DNA of 64,000 nucleotides, from assembly GCA_040901445.1 (NCBI GenBank), contig JBBDYQ010000025.1, forward strand, positions 497,925 to 561,924. The letters are read 5' to 3'. Position numbers and translations under genes: made by a program. Source of the stretch: Thermoleophilaceae bacterium (GTDB taxonomy: Bacteria > Actinomycetota > Thermoleophilia > Solirubrobacterales > Thermoleophilaceae). Every line of letters begins with the position of its first letter. The stretch's first letter is position 1. The notes under the pieces are model-generated. The model saw nothing but the letters and a program-made list of their open reading frames with translations, searched no databases and was not told where the DNA came from. Below, piece after piece: positions 1-7,976 of the stretch.

Positions 1-279
1 CACGGCGAGCGTGGTGAGGATCGGGAGCGCGACGGCGAAGGCCGCCTGAGCTGCCGGCACCACTCGGGCCCGCGGGCGTCCCCATGGCACCGGGTGGGAG
101 GACGGAAGATCGCTGACGAGGCCGTCGAGCTCGCCGTAGGTGCGCGCCCTCAGCGCCACCTCGAGCCGCTGGTCCAGCTCCTCGGTCTCCAGCCGGCCCT
201 CGGCGGCGGCGGTGCGCAGGCGGTCGGTGACCGCATCGCGGTCGGCATCCGACGCCCTGAGCTTCGCGCGTGAGCTCAT
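1..279 (-). CDS. DUF1707 (SHOCT-like) domain protein, 3' end cut by window
   Basis: The reverse strand reads 93 codons from an ATG at 279 to the window edge without a stop, so the C-terminus is missing. Residues about 8-60 match the DUF1707 pattern: an R-A-S-D-x-D-R-D start, then a two-helix stretch containing GRLETEELDQRLEVAL and ending ARTYGELDGLVSDLP. In actinobacteria this domain usually sits before one or more membrane helices, and the visible end (AAFAVALPILTTLAV) looks like the beginning of one. A small membrane-linked protein of unknown role is likely. The family is clear; the function is not. Confidence 0.75.
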   Translation of the reverse strand, partial: MSSRAKLRASDADRDAVTDRLRTAAAEGRLETEELDQRLEVALRARTYGELDGLVSDLPSSHPVPWGRPRARVVPAAQAAFAVALPILTTLAV

Positions 280-437
280 CGACCTGACCGGGACGGGTAG
301 CGCGTGCGGCGGTCCTTGGCCAGGGACCGCGCTCGCGCCGGCTCGCGCGGTGCGCCCGCGAAGCCGACTCGGCGGCCGAACCGCGGCCCAACCCAAGCCG
401 TTGACCACCCAAACCCGGTTGTGAGAAGGTCGCCCGG

Positions 438-968
438 ATGGGGACTCGCGCTCGCCGTCGCCCGCTTCACGGGCTCCTGCCGCTCATCGCCTGCGCGCTC
501 GCGCTCGCGGCCGCCGGCTGCGGAGGCGACGACGAGCCGAGCGCGGACGACGCGAGCGCCGGTGGCCAGACGGACACGCTTCGCGCGGACGCCACCGGCG
601 GGGAGAGCGACGAGGCGGATGCCGCCGCGACGCTCGAGTCCTTCTTCTCCGCGCTCGTCGAGGGCGACGCCGCCGCGGCCTGCGAGCTGCTGAGCGAGGA
701 GGGGGCCTCTTATGTCGAGCAGGGCGCGCTCACCTCCTCGCCGCCGGGCGGAGGGGAATGTGAGCGCGTCGTGGTCGACAGCTATGGAGCCCCCACCGAC
801 GAGCTGCTCGACGGCCTGGAGGTCGTCTCCACGACGCGGTCCACCGACGGCTCCCTTCGGCTCACGTTCGTCAACGCCGCCACGCCGATCACAGGGGCCA
901 AGAACGCCGTCCTCCGCGAGGAGGCCGGGCGGTGGAAGCTCGATTCGGCGGGTGTGCTCAGCGGATAG
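438..968 (+). CDS. Predicted lipoprotein, NTF2-like/SnoaL-like
   Basis: 176 residues. The N-terminus has arginines (RARRR), a hydrophobic core LIACALALAAAGC and a lipobox with Cys about residue 29, so this should be a lipid-anchored exported protein. An acidic, Ala/Asp-rich linker follows. The folded part (about residue 60 on) starts ESFFSALVEGDAAAACELL and ends LREEAGRWKLDSAGVLSG; that pattern is typical of small NTF2-like or DUF4878-like domains found in actinobacterial lipoproteins. AGAAGG about ten bases before the ATG is a plausible ribosome site. It converges with the peptidase gene downstream, and a strong hairpin lies between the two. Function unknown. Confidence 0.75.
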   Translation: MGTRARRRPLHGLLPLIACALALAAAGCGGDDEPSADDASAGGQTDTLRADATGGESDEADAAATLESFFSALVEGDAAAACELLSEEGASYVEQGALTSSPPGGGECERVVVDSYGAPTDELLDGLEVVSTTRSTDGSLRLTFVNAATPITGAKNAVLREEAGRWKLDSAGVLSG

Positions 969-987
969 GCACGTCCTGCAAGCGGCG

Positions 988-1023
988 GCGGGAGGGACCG
1001 CAAGCCGTCACGGTCCCTCCCGC
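988..1023. terminator. Strong hairpin between convergent genes
   Basis: A 13-base perfect inverted repeat (988-1000 with 1011-1023) with a 10-base loop lies between two convergent genes. There is no T-tract on either side. Its position suggests a bidirectional terminator or an mRNA end-stabiliser. Confidence 0.6.
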
Positions 1024-1034
1024 GCCTCACCCGC

Positions 1035-4000
1035 CTACCGCAGCAGGTGCTGCATCGCCCGGCCCATCACGGCCTGGCGCGTATCCGCTCCCGTGATCCC
1101 CTCGAGCCCGAAGCCGAGCAGCAGGGAGTCCGGGGTCGTGATCGAGGCGCCCACCGGGAAGCCGGCCGCGGTCGTGCGCGTCCAGTTGTTCGCGTTCGGG
1201 CCGCTGCCCTCGGGCGGGCCGGACACCGTCCAGCCGCCCAGGCCGTCCTCGAACGACTCGACCGTCCCGCCGGGCAGCGTCACGTCGTCCACGAACACGC
1301 CGAGGTTCTGCACCGCCCAGTCGCTCGCGTAGGCGATCGAGATCTCGACGGTCTCGCCGGCGTAGGAGGAGAGGTCGATGCTCCACTCCTGCCAGCCGTT
1401 CGAGCTGCCCGACGCCGCGTTCCACTCGCCCGTGCTGCCCGTGGGCGTGCACGTGTTGTCGGCGTTGAGCGTCTGGTAGTGGTCCAGGTGCGGGTGCAGC
1501 TCGCGCCAGCCCGCCGCGCAGCTGTCGCCCGGCGTCGTCGTGGTGTGGCCGTTGGCGTCCGGCAGCGTCGTCCAGTCGTCGCCGCCGGCCGTCCGCGCCT
1601 CCACGAACATGTGGTCCCAGGCGGACTCGGTGTCGTAGGAGGTCCAGAACGAGAGCGTCTGGTCACCGCTGGCGGGCACCGCCACCTCCCGCGTCAGCCG
1701 CTTGTAGGAGACGTCGGCGATCTGCGAGTACACGTAGTGCTCGCCGGTGTGGGGGTCGAACGGCCCGCCCGGCTTGTCCCAGCGGCTCGACGGCGAGCTC
1801 TCGAACTGCGGGAACTCGTCCGGCGGGAGGATGCCGCTCGTCGAGACGAACGACGCGCTCATGTTCTGGTTGTCGGCGCTGTCGGGGCCGCCGAAGCCCC
1901 AGCGCAGCGTTTCGAACGGGTTGCCGATCCCGACGGCGTCGAAGTGCTCGCCCGTCTCGGGATCGTGCCCGTCGCCCGGCACCAGCACGTACGAGCCGAA
2001 CCAGTACTCGAGCACGTCGTTCACGCCGTCGCCCGAGCCGCGCAGCGCCAGGCAGCGCCGCGGGTCGAATGCCGGGTTGTCGCACGGGCCCTCGCCCTTC
2101 GGGTCGTAGAGCTGGGTGCCCACCACGCCCGTGTACTGGTGCCCGGCCCACGAGCCCGTGTAGAGCACACGCCCGCCCTCGTTCATGTAGGCGCGGGCCT
2201 CGAGGATCTCGTCCATGGCGAGCCTGTCCGCGTTGCCCGGCCCCTGCCCGGCCGGACGCGTGACCACGTCGTCGCCCGTGTACCAGACCACCGCGTCGTA
2301 GTGGCCGAGCACGCCCACGTGGTCGGGCGCGGTGCGCCCGCGGGCGTCCACGTCGTACACGTCGGCGTCGATCCCGTTGGCCTGCAGGGCGTCGAGGTAG
2401 TACTGGAGGTAGTGCGGGCCCGGGCCCTGGGCCGGCGAGGCGCCGGTGTAGTCCTCGGCCGCCACCACCAGCACCCGGTTGCCGGTCTCCGCGACGGCCT
2501 CGTAGGTGAACGACTCGCTGCGCTCACCGCCGCCCTCGAACCAGACCTCAACCTCGTCACCCGGCTCCGTGCCGGTCACCGTCCCGCGCACCTGCCGGTA
2601 GTACACGTCGGCCGGGTCGTAGCGCTCGCCGCCGTTCCACTCCGCCGTGGACGCGCTCCGCTCGTCCCCGCCGTTGACCCTGTACTTCAGCGTCACGTCG
2701 CCGAGGCTGCGCAGCGCCAGCGCCTGCACCGGCTGGGGGTCGCCGTAGGAGTAGTCGAACACGAAGTTCGAGCCCGGGAGGCCCTCCTTGTAGGGGTCGT
2801 CGCTCTGCAGGTAGAACGGCTTGGTCTCGATGCCGAGCGAGGAGTCCGGGTTCGCCGGGTCGTCGGCCGACTTCGCCACCGAGCGCGCGAACGGCAGGTT
2901 GCGCTCGAACTCCTCCTGCACCAGCGCGTCGTCGTCGGGGAATACGAAGCCGCAGCCGTCGCAGCCCTCCGACAGCTCGGGAGTCCACGCCAGCGCGCCG
3001 GTGGCCGCGTGGGCGTAGTCGGTGGTCTCGCCGTTGGTCACGTACAGCACGTCGGAGCTCAGCCCCGGGTGGAAGCCCTCGATCGCGGGCTCGTCGAGGT
3101 TGCCCGACAGCGCGTAGTAGATCGGGTCGTCCGCCGTGGGAGTGGCGATCTGCCAGCCCTCGGCGTACAGCAGCCACTGCCCGGCCGAGTGCCAGTTCAC
3201 CTGGAACTCGAAGCCGACCCGGTCGATCAGGCCCTTGAGCGCCTCGGTCTCGGGCTCCGACACCGGCCCGCTGCCGCGGTAGGTCTCGCTGGACTGGACC
3301 GAGGAGGATCCCTCCTCGTCGTACTTGAAGTGGTTGGGGTAGTTGCGGTTGAGGTCCACGCCGTCGCCCACCGAGACCTGGCCGTCGCCGTTGTTGTCGC
3401 GCAGGTTCTTGCGCCACAGCCGCTCGTTGTCGAACGTGTACTCGTAGCCGTCCGGGTTCGCGACGAGCACGAACCACAGCTCGGTCTCCCTGAGCAGCTC
3501 TCGGACGTCCCTGTCGTTCGCGCGCCAGCGGTCCACGTACCAGTTCATCAGCCGCCGGTTGGTCTCGGCGGCGATCCACTCGCGCGCATGCTGCGTGGCG
3601 CTGTAGAGCACGGCCGGCCGCGCGCCGTCCCTCTGCCCGCGCGCGCCCTGCGTGAGCTTGACCGCGAGGATCTCGCGGCCCTGGATCGTGGTGCCGATCC
3701 TCACGAGCTTGGCGAGCTGGGGGTTCTCCCGCGCGATCGCGCGCATCTGGTCGCGGATCCCGCCGTCCTCGTCCCAGGAGCGCCAGACGTCGAAACCGTC
3801 CTCGGACTGCGCCGTGGCGAACTGCTGGACGGTCTGGCCGCCCCTGACGCGGGTGAGCCTGGGCCTGATGCCTTGCCGGACGAGCTTCGCCCGCTGCTGC
3901 TTGGTGAGCACGAGGTCGACCTCGAGGCCGCCCGCGGTACGGCGCGGGGTGAGGTCGAAGCCCTGCTCGCGGAGCAGTCGCAGCTGTTCGGCATCGACCA

Positions 4001-4112
4001 CCGCGGTGTAGGCGTCGAGCTTGTCGCGCCCGCGCTCCTGGCCGATCGCGGCCGGAACGGTCAGCGCAAGGGCGAGCACGCCCACGATGGCCACGGACAA
4101 CAGTCGATGCAT
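1035..4112 (-). CDS. Secreted M14 zinc carboxypeptidase with C-terminal beta-sandwich domains
   Basis: 1025 residues with a signal peptide (residues 1-24, ending PAAIGQ). An N-terminal propeptide-like region precedes the M14 catalytic domain. The zinc ligands are H175 and E178 (QHAREW) and a later His in NWHSAGQ; substrate-binding motifs NPDGYEYTF and DLNRNYP are present, and the catalytic Glu lies in WTPELSEG. After residue about 480 come a region resembling a glutamine-amidotransferase-like fold and a sandwich domain of the type found in immune inhibitor A (M6) peptidases. The enzyme should remove C-terminal residues from peptides outside the cell. It is much longer than a bare M14 domain (about 300 residues), which is usual in soil actinobacteria. 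RBS GGGAGGGGAC precedes the ATG. Confidence 0.93.
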   Translation of the reverse strand: MHRLLSVAIVGVLALALTVPAAIGQERGRDKLDAYTAVVDAEQLRLLREQGFDLTPRRTAGGLEVDLVLTKQQRAKLVRQGIRPRLTRVRGGQTVQQFATAQSEDGFDVWRSWDEDGGIRDQMRAIARENPQLAKLVRIGTTIQGREILAVKLTQGARGQRDGARPAVLYSATQHAREWIAAETNRRLMNWYVDRWRANDRDVRELLRETELWFVLVANPDGYEYTFDNERLWRKNLRDNNGDGQVSVGDGVDLNRNYPNHFKYDEEGSSSVQSSETYRGSGPVSEPETEALKGLIDRVGFEFQVNWHSAGQWLLYAEGWQIATPTADDPIYYALSGNLDEPAIEGFHPGLSSDVLYVTNGETTDYAHAATGALAWTPELSEGCDGCGFVFPDDDALVQEEFERNLPFARSVAKSADDPANPDSSLGIETKPFYLQSDDPYKEGLPGSNFVFDYSYGDPQPVQALALRSLGDVTLKYRVNGGDERSASTAEWNGGERYDPADVYYRQVRGTVTGTEPGDEVEVWFEGGGERSESFTYEAVAETGNRVLVVAAEDYTGASPAQGPGPHYLQYYLDALQANGIDADVYDVDARGRTAPDHVGVLGHYDAVVWYTGDDVVTRPAGQGPGNADRLAMDEILEARAYMNEGGRVLYTGSWAGHQYTGVVGTQLYDPKGEGPCDNPAFDPRRCLALRGSGDGVNDVLEYWFGSYVLVPGDGHDPETGEHFDAVGIGNPFETLRWGFGGPDSADNQNMSASFVSTSGILPPDEFPQFESSPSSRWDKPGGPFDPHTGEHYVYSQIADVSYKRLTREVAVPASGDQTLSFWTSYDTESAWDHMFVEARTAGGDDWTTLPDANGHTTTTPGDSCAAGWRELHPHLDHYQTLNADNTCTPTGSTGEWNAASGSSNGWQEWSIDLSSYAGETVEISIAYASDWAVQNLGVFVDDVTLPGGTVESFEDGLGGWTVSGPPEGSGPNANNWTRTTAAGFPVGASITTPDSLLLGFGLEGITGADTRQAVMGRAMQHLLR

Positions 4113-4136
4113 GTCCCCTCCCTCAAGGTGACGCCG

Positions 4137-4156
4137 GTGGGAAAGGTCATTCCCAC
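4137..4156. repeat. Inverted repeat in the peptidase 5' leader
   Basis: GTGGGAA and TTCCCAC (7 bases each, perfect) flank AGGTCA, 25 bases upstream of the carboxypeptidase start. The site could be an operator or an mRNA stem in its leader. Confidence 0.4.
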
Positions 4157-4161
4157 ATCCG

Positions 4162-4190
4162 GGGATTGGCTAACGTCGTTGACCAATCCC
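4162..4190. repeat. 29-base near-perfect dyad between hydrolase and peptidase genes
   Basis: The dyad is centred on 4176: outer arms of 8 bases (GGGATTGG/CCAATCCC) and inner arms AACG/CGTT, with one mismatch and one G-T pair between them. It lies 16 bases after the glycoside hydrolase stop and 50 bases before the peptidase start, both on the reverse strand. It could end the first transcript or act as an operator for the second. Confidence 0.5.
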
Positions 4191-4205
4191 GCCGGGGGCG
4201 GGGTG

Positions 4206-5303
4206 CTACGGCGCCGCGAGCTCGCTCTGCACGGCCGCCCAGGCGGGCTTGCGGGAGCCGTCCAGGCGCGTGAGGCCGAAGTGGTGCTCGCGGTCGCAGC
4301 TTGCGAGCTGCCCGGAGTCGCGCGGGCGGTGGATGAAGTAGGACGAGACGTCGGGCATCGCGCTCACGTGCCGGATGGCGCGGGCCAGCTGGTCGGCCTG
4401 GAAGTCCTCGCTCACCCAGCCGTCCTGGCAGCCCGGCGCCGTGCCCGGGCTCTTGGTGTAGTAGCCCGACTCCGTGATCCAGATCTGTTCGGGAGCGCTG
4501 TGGACCCACTTCACGTAGCGCATCCACCACAGGTATTGGTTGAACCAGTTCTGCGGGTCGTCCACGCTGCGGTTGGTGCTGGCGTAGAGGTTGGTGCCGA
4601 TGGCGTCGATCACGTCGCCCGCGCCCAGGTTGTAGAGGTCGTGGAGGAAGAGCTCGGCGCGGGTGGTCTGGCTGTCGCGGGAGGGTGAGAGGGCGGTCAT
4701 CACCGGCACATCGGGGTCGACCGCGCTCACGCCCTCCTTCGTGGCGCGCAGCAGCTCGAGGTAGCGCGCGGGGTCGGGGCCCGTCTTCCAGTAGCGCCAC
4801 GAGTTGGCCTCGTTCCACACGCCCACGCCCAGCGGCTGCCAGTCCGCGTAGCGCCGCATGAGCTCGGTGACGAACCGGCTCCAGTCGTCAATCCGGTTCG
4901 TGGCCGGGGGGAGCCGGTAGCCGCACTGGCGCCAGCTCGTGGTGCCGGCGCAGCGCTGCTGCCACTCACCCAGGTCGGCCGCCCACAGCGGCGTGAACGA
5001 GATCTCGAAGAACGGCCGGATGCCGCGCGCCGCGAACGCGTCGCGCACCTTGTCGTAGTGGCTCCAGTCGAACGACTCCGGTCCGCCGCGCTGGATGAAC
5101 TCCCAGTCCACGATCACGACCTGGGAGCGGAAGCCGATGGCCTCGGCGTCCTGGGCGAGCTCCGGCGCGGTCATGAACTGGTCCCAGCGCGTCTCGCTCT
5201 CACTGGCGTAGCCCACGTGCGGCTCGGCGGCGGCGGGGGCGGCCGTGGCCAGCGCGAGTGCGAGCGCGGCGAGAAGCAGGACGATATGGCGGCGGGCGGT
5301 CAT
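4206..5303 (-). CDS. Secreted clan-A glycoside hydrolase-like protein (GH5/GH39-like)
   Basis: 365 residues with a clear signal peptide (residues 1-26, ALATAAPAAA). The rest looks like a TIM-barrel of glycoside hydrolase clan A. The acid/base Glu is probably E165 in VGVWNEANSW and the nucleophile E278 in IWITESGYYT; both sit at the ends of strands 4 and 7 with the usual spacing of about 110 residues. It probably acts on plant or microbial polysaccharide outside the cell. I cannot assign the exact GH family or substrate. It is upstream of, and on the same strand as, the carboxypeptidase gene, which suggests a scavenging role for the pair. Confidence 0.8.
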   Translation of the reverse strand: MTARRHIVLLLAALALALATAAPAAAEPHVGYASESETRWDQFMTAPELAQDAEAIGFRSQVVIVDWEFIQRGGPESFDWSHYDKVRDAFAARGIRPFFEISFTPLWAADLGEWQQRCAGTTSWRQCGYRLPPATNRIDDWSRFVTELMRRYADWQPLGVGVWNEANSWRYWKTGPDPARYLELLRATKEGVSAVDPDVPVMTALSPSRDSQTTRAELFLHDLYNLGAGDVIDAIGTNLYASTNRSVDDPQNWFNQYLWWMRYVKWVHSAPEQIWITESGYYTKSPGTAPGCQDGWVSEDFQADQLARAIRHVSAMPDVSSYFIHRPRDSGQLASCDREHHFGLTRLDGSRKPAWAAVQSELAAP

Positions 5304-5315
5304 CGGCGGCTGTTC

Positions 5316-5321
5316 AGCCTA
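5316..5321 (-). promoter_or_regulatory. -10 box TAGGCT for the glycoside hydrolase
   Basis: TAGGCT reads on the reverse strand, 12 bases before the ATG at 5303. This implies a very short leader or none. Confidence 0.4.
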
Positions 5322-5482
5322 TCGGCGCTCGTCACGCCGGTGTTTAGCGGTTCGGCCGCGCGCGGCCGGTTGCCGCGCGCCCACGGCGGCGGCGGTGGTC
5401 CGGGCCCGGGTCGGCGCTTGAACAGTCTCGTACCCGGAAGTTCGTGCACTTTGGGGTGAACCGTTAGGACCGTCTCTGGGGC

Positions 5483-5504
5483 GGGGAGTTAACCCCATAT
5501 GGGG
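5483..5504 (+). promoter_or_regulatory. Ribosome site and start codon in competing GGGG/CCCC pairs
   Basis: The ribosome site GGGGAG (5483-5488) is followed by CCCC (5493-5496), the ATG (5499) and GGGG (5501-5504). CCCC can pair upstream, hiding the ribosome site, or downstream, where bases 5493-5504 form the perfect palindrome CCCCATATGGGG across the start codon. Confidence 0.4.
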
Positions 5505-6884
5505 GGCAGGGATGGGGTACTGATCGCGGTCGCCGCGCTCGTCGCGGTCATGACTCCGCCGGTCTCCGCCTACGGCGCGCACCCCGTTCCCTCCACCCAC
5601 GGTCCCGACCCCGTCTCGATCGACCGCCTGCCGGAGCTTCCGGGGCCGGCGGGCGGCCCCGGTGGCCGGCCGCTGCCGCGGGGTGAGCGCGCCGGCTCCG
5701 AGCAGGTGCGCCTCAGTCTCCCGGAGGTCTGGTGCGGCCAGGTCGGCTCCGGCGACAACCTGCAGCAGGAGCTTGCCAACGGCATGCACAAGTACCACGC
5801 GGTCTACGCCGTGCCAAGCGACGGCCTGGATCGCTTTGCGCTCGTGGCCACCGGCCTGCACGTGGACCTGCTGCAGGCGTCGGCGCTGATCGAGCGGGTG
5901 TACGGCCGAGCGCTTCGGCTGGACATGGGCACGAGCTGCGGGCCGCAGTTTGTGGACATCTCCGCGGTCAGGCTGCGGTCATCCACGTCCGCCCTGGCGG
6001 CCCTCGCGGGGAGCCCGGACGCCCTCTTCAACCAGGTGGCCGCCGATCTGCGCGCGGCGGGGTTCGGGCTGATCACCGCGGGCGATACCTATGCCGCCGC
6101 CGCCGCGCGCACGAAGAACCTGATCGTGTGGCTGGACGGGCCCTCCCCGAGCGGGGTCTGCGGACAGGGCATGGAGTACGACGACCCGAGCCGGACGCTC
6201 GAGAACTGGAACAACCTGGCGGGCAAGCTCGCCCTCGTGTTCCGCTCGAGCGGCGGCTTCTGCAACTCCAACACGGTCCGTCACGAGATCGGGCACAACC
6301 TCGGTGCGCTCCAGCCGGGAGCGCCGAGTGCGTTCGACGGGGCGCACTGCAACGACGCCTACGAGGACACCATGTGCTATTCCCAGGCGCCCCGGCGAGC
6401 CACTGGCGAGTACCACGCGCTCTACTTCGACTACGGCAACGACGACTACTGGGACCCTGCCGGCGGTGCGCTGCCGCACTGGACCGTGAACCTCAGCCGC
6501 TTCGTCTGTCCGAGCGTGGACTGCAACCTGCCCGGCGGCTCGTCCGGCGGCGGGCTGCTCGACAGCGACACGGATGGCATCCCAGACGCTCTCGATCCCT
6601 GCCCCACGACGCCGGGCACGGCCTGCCCCGCCGGCGCCGACGCCACCGCCAACCGGGCCGGCAGCGCCCGCGCACGGGTGTCGCGGCGGAGGATGCGCGG
6701 CGGCCGCTGGCGCCTGCGAATCAGGGTGACGGGCCGCGGGCGCGCGCGCGTGGTCGTGAAATGCCGCCGCCGCACCGTGTACCGGCGGGCCGTGTCGATC
6801 CCGCGCACCGTGAGCCGGCGCGTGCGCTGCCGCCCGCGCCCGCGTGTGACCGTGACGGCGCTGCGTCCCGACCAGCGCCGCTAG
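5499..6884 (+). CDS. Secreted HEXXH metalloprotease (reprolysin-like) with calcium-binding TSP3 motif
   Basis: 461 residues. The N-terminus is hydrophobic (VLIAVAALVAVMTPPVSAYG) and should direct export. The active site is HEIGHNLGALQ with H262, E263 and H266. In metzincins the third zinc ligand would fall at residue 272, which here is Gln; a His at 283 (GAHCND) and a Met-turn-like DTMCYS at 291-295 follow. I recall other actinobacterial secreted proteins with the same HEXGHNLGAXQ pattern, so this looks like a family feature rather than a defect. After about residue 345, DSDTDGIPDALDPCP is a thrombospondin type 3 calcium-binding motif. The last 75 residues are very Arg-rich and may bind the cell wall or nucleic acid. 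Confidence 0.8.
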   Translation: MGGRDGVLIAVAALVAVMTPPVSAYGAHPVPSTHGPDPVSIDRLPELPGPAGGPGGRPLPRGERAGSEQVRLSLPEVWCGQVGSGDNLQQELANGMHKYHAVYAVPSDGLDRFALVATGLHVDLLQASALIERVYGRALRLDMGTSCGPQFVDISAVRLRSSTSALAALAGSPDALFNQVAADLRAAGFGLITAGDTYAAAAARTKNLIVWLDGPSPSGVCGQGMEYDDPSRTLENWNNLAGKLALVFRSSGGFCNSNTVRHEIGHNLGALQPGAPSAFDGAHCNDAYEDTMCYSQAPRRATGEYHALYFDYGNDDYWDPAGGALPHWTVNLSRFVCPSVDCNLPGGSSGGGLLDSDTDGIPDALDPCPTTPGTACPAGADATANRAGSARARVSRRRMRGGRWRLRIRVTGRGRARVVVKCRRRTVYRRAVSIPRTVSRRVRCRPRPRVTVTALRPDQRR

Positions 6885-6970
6885 CCGGCGCGCACGCGCA
6901 CGGTCGGCCACGCATCGGCGTGAGACCAACATGAGACCACGGAGATACTGACGCGCGGCCCGGGTGCGCT

Positions 6971-6976
6971 TACGGT
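6971..6976 (+). promoter_or_regulatory. -10 box TACGGT upstream of the Gln-rich protein pair
   Basis: TACGGT lies 33 bases before the ATG at 7010, giving an expected leader of about 26 bases that contains the ribosome site AGGAG. Confidence 0.45.
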
Positions 6977-7009
6977 CGAGTTGTCCCGGACTCGACCCAG
7001 GAGCTCACC

Positions 7010-7417
7010 ATGGGGATGTTCAAGCAGTTGAAGGACGCCAAGAAGATGGTCGAGGCCGCCCCGGGCCTCGTGGACCAGAGCATGCAGATGGCCAACCAGG
7101 CCCAGCAGATGGCGGCCGCCCAGCAGGCCGCCGCTCAACAGCAGATCGCCCAGCAGCAGGCCGCCGGCCAGGTGCCGGCGGGCGCCGCGGCGGGACCGGA
7201 CTTCGAGCCGATCGCCGGCGTGTCGCTCCAGCAGTTCGCCGAGGTGTCGAAGGGGCTGGCTGCGCACGGCTACGACCAGTCGAAGGCGGTCGAGGTGGCC
7301 GCGTCGAAGGGCATCTCGCCCGAGCGCTGGCAGCAGGCGCTCGACGGCTGGAACGCGCGCGTGACGGCCAACCCGGCCGTGGCCCAGCAGTTCAACCTGC
7401 ACTACCAGGGGGCCTGA
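7010..7417 (+). CDS. Gln/Ala-rich small protein of unknown function
   Basis: 135 residues, opening MGMFKQLKDAKKMVEAAPG. Residues about 27-60 are nearly all Gln, Ala and Met (an extended helix or coiled coil). A folded C-terminal part follows, with SLQQFAEVSKGLAAHGYDQSKAVEVAASKGISPERW. There is no signal peptide or membrane helix. AGGAG lies eight bases before the ATG. The next gene starts three bases after the stop and opens with a similar sequence (MGLFKGMRDLQKQ), so the two look like diverged relatives working together. I do not recognise the family. Confidence 0.75.
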   Translation: MGMFKQLKDAKKMVEAAPGLVDQSMQMANQAQQMAAAQQAAAQQQIAQQQAAGQVPAGAAAGPDFEPIAGVSLQQFAEVSKGLAAHGYDQSKAVEVAASKGISPERWQQALDGWNARVTANPAVAQQFNLHYQGA

Positions 7418-7419
7418 GC

Positions 7420-7818
7420 ATGGGCCTGTTCAAGGGCATGCGCGACCTGCAGAAGCAGGCGAACGAGATCAACAAGACCTGGGACCCCGGCGCCCAGCTG
7501 CAGCAGGCCCAGGCACAGATGGAGTCGGCCAACGAGCTCATGGCCCAGCAGACGGCGGCGGCGAACGCGGCCGTCACCGGCCTGGACGCCACCGCCATGA
7601 TCGTGGCCGTGCGCCAGGGGCACGGGATGGTCAACTTCCAGCCGATGATCGAGGTAGACCTGACGGTGAGCCCCGAGGGGCTGCCGCCCTATCCGGTCAC
7701 CGTCAAGCAGGTCATCCCGCAGGTCCAGCTGGGCCGTGCCCAGGCCGGGACGGCGGTGCACGTGAAGGTGGACCCGAACGACCCGGCCCTCGTCTGGATC
7801 GACTGGAACCGGGCCTGA
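7420..7818 (+). CDS. Small protein with N-terminal Gln-rich helix and C-terminal beta domain
   Basis: 132 residues from the ATG two bases after the preceding stop. The first 50 residues (MGLFKGMRDLQKQ, LQQAQAQMESANELMAQQ) form a Gln-rich helix like that of the preceding protein. The C-terminal half (FQPMIEVDLTVSPEGLPPYP, then VHVKVDPNDPALVWIDW) is a compact beta pattern I recall at the end of several actinobacterial proteins of unknown role. No export signal is visible. It is surely co-transcribed with the preceding gene. The biochemical function cannot be stated. Confidence 0.75.
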   Translation: MGLFKGMRDLQKQANEINKTWDPGAQLQQAQAQMESANELMAQQTAAANAAVTGLDATAMIVAVRQGHGMVNFQPMIEVDLTVSPEGLPPYPVTVKQVIPQVQLGRAQAGTAVHVKVDPNDPALVWIDWNRA

Positions 7819-7858
7819 CCGATGGCTTGTCCCGCCACGGCCGCCGGGGGGGCGCGGC

Positions 7859-7957
7859 ATGAGCCGGGTCGGCACGCACTCGTTCCTGCTCGCCATCGTG
7901 GTTGGCGTCGCGGCGGGCATCGCGCTCGGCCAGATGCTCGCCGACGCGCTCCTGTAG
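7859..7957 (+). CDS. 32-residue single-span membrane peptide
   Basis: ATG at 7859, stop TAG at 7955-7957. After MSRVGTH comes one hydrophobic helix (SFLLAIVVGVAAGIALG), then QMLADALL. GGGGGG a few bases before the ATG could serve as a ribosome site. It sits between the Gln-rich pair and cysK, 19 bases before the cysK start. The composition is typical of a real membrane helix, but the length is near the limit of chance, and homologs at the same place in relatives would be needed to prove it. Confidence 0.45.
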   Translation: MSRVGTHSFLLAIVVGVAAGIALGQMLADALL

Positions 7958-7964
7958 GAGCGGC

Positions 7965-7970
7965 TACGGT
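7965..7970 (+). promoter_or_regulatory. -10 box TACGGT, leaderless cysK promoter
   Basis: TACGGT ends six bases before the cysK GTG, with no ribosome site between. The transcript should start at or next to the start codon. Confidence 0.55.
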
Positions 7971-7976
7971 GCGCCC

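Noticed and set aside
401-429. TTGACC as a -35 box for the lipoprotein gene
   Set aside because: No TANNNT box is found at the matching distance (about 424-429).
1047-4688. 1213-codon open frame on the + strand opposite the carboxypeptidase gene
   Set aside because: Its translation is a Val/Arg/Ala/Leu-rich mirror of the reverse-strand gene, with no domain or start signal. Such antisense frames are common at 70% GC.
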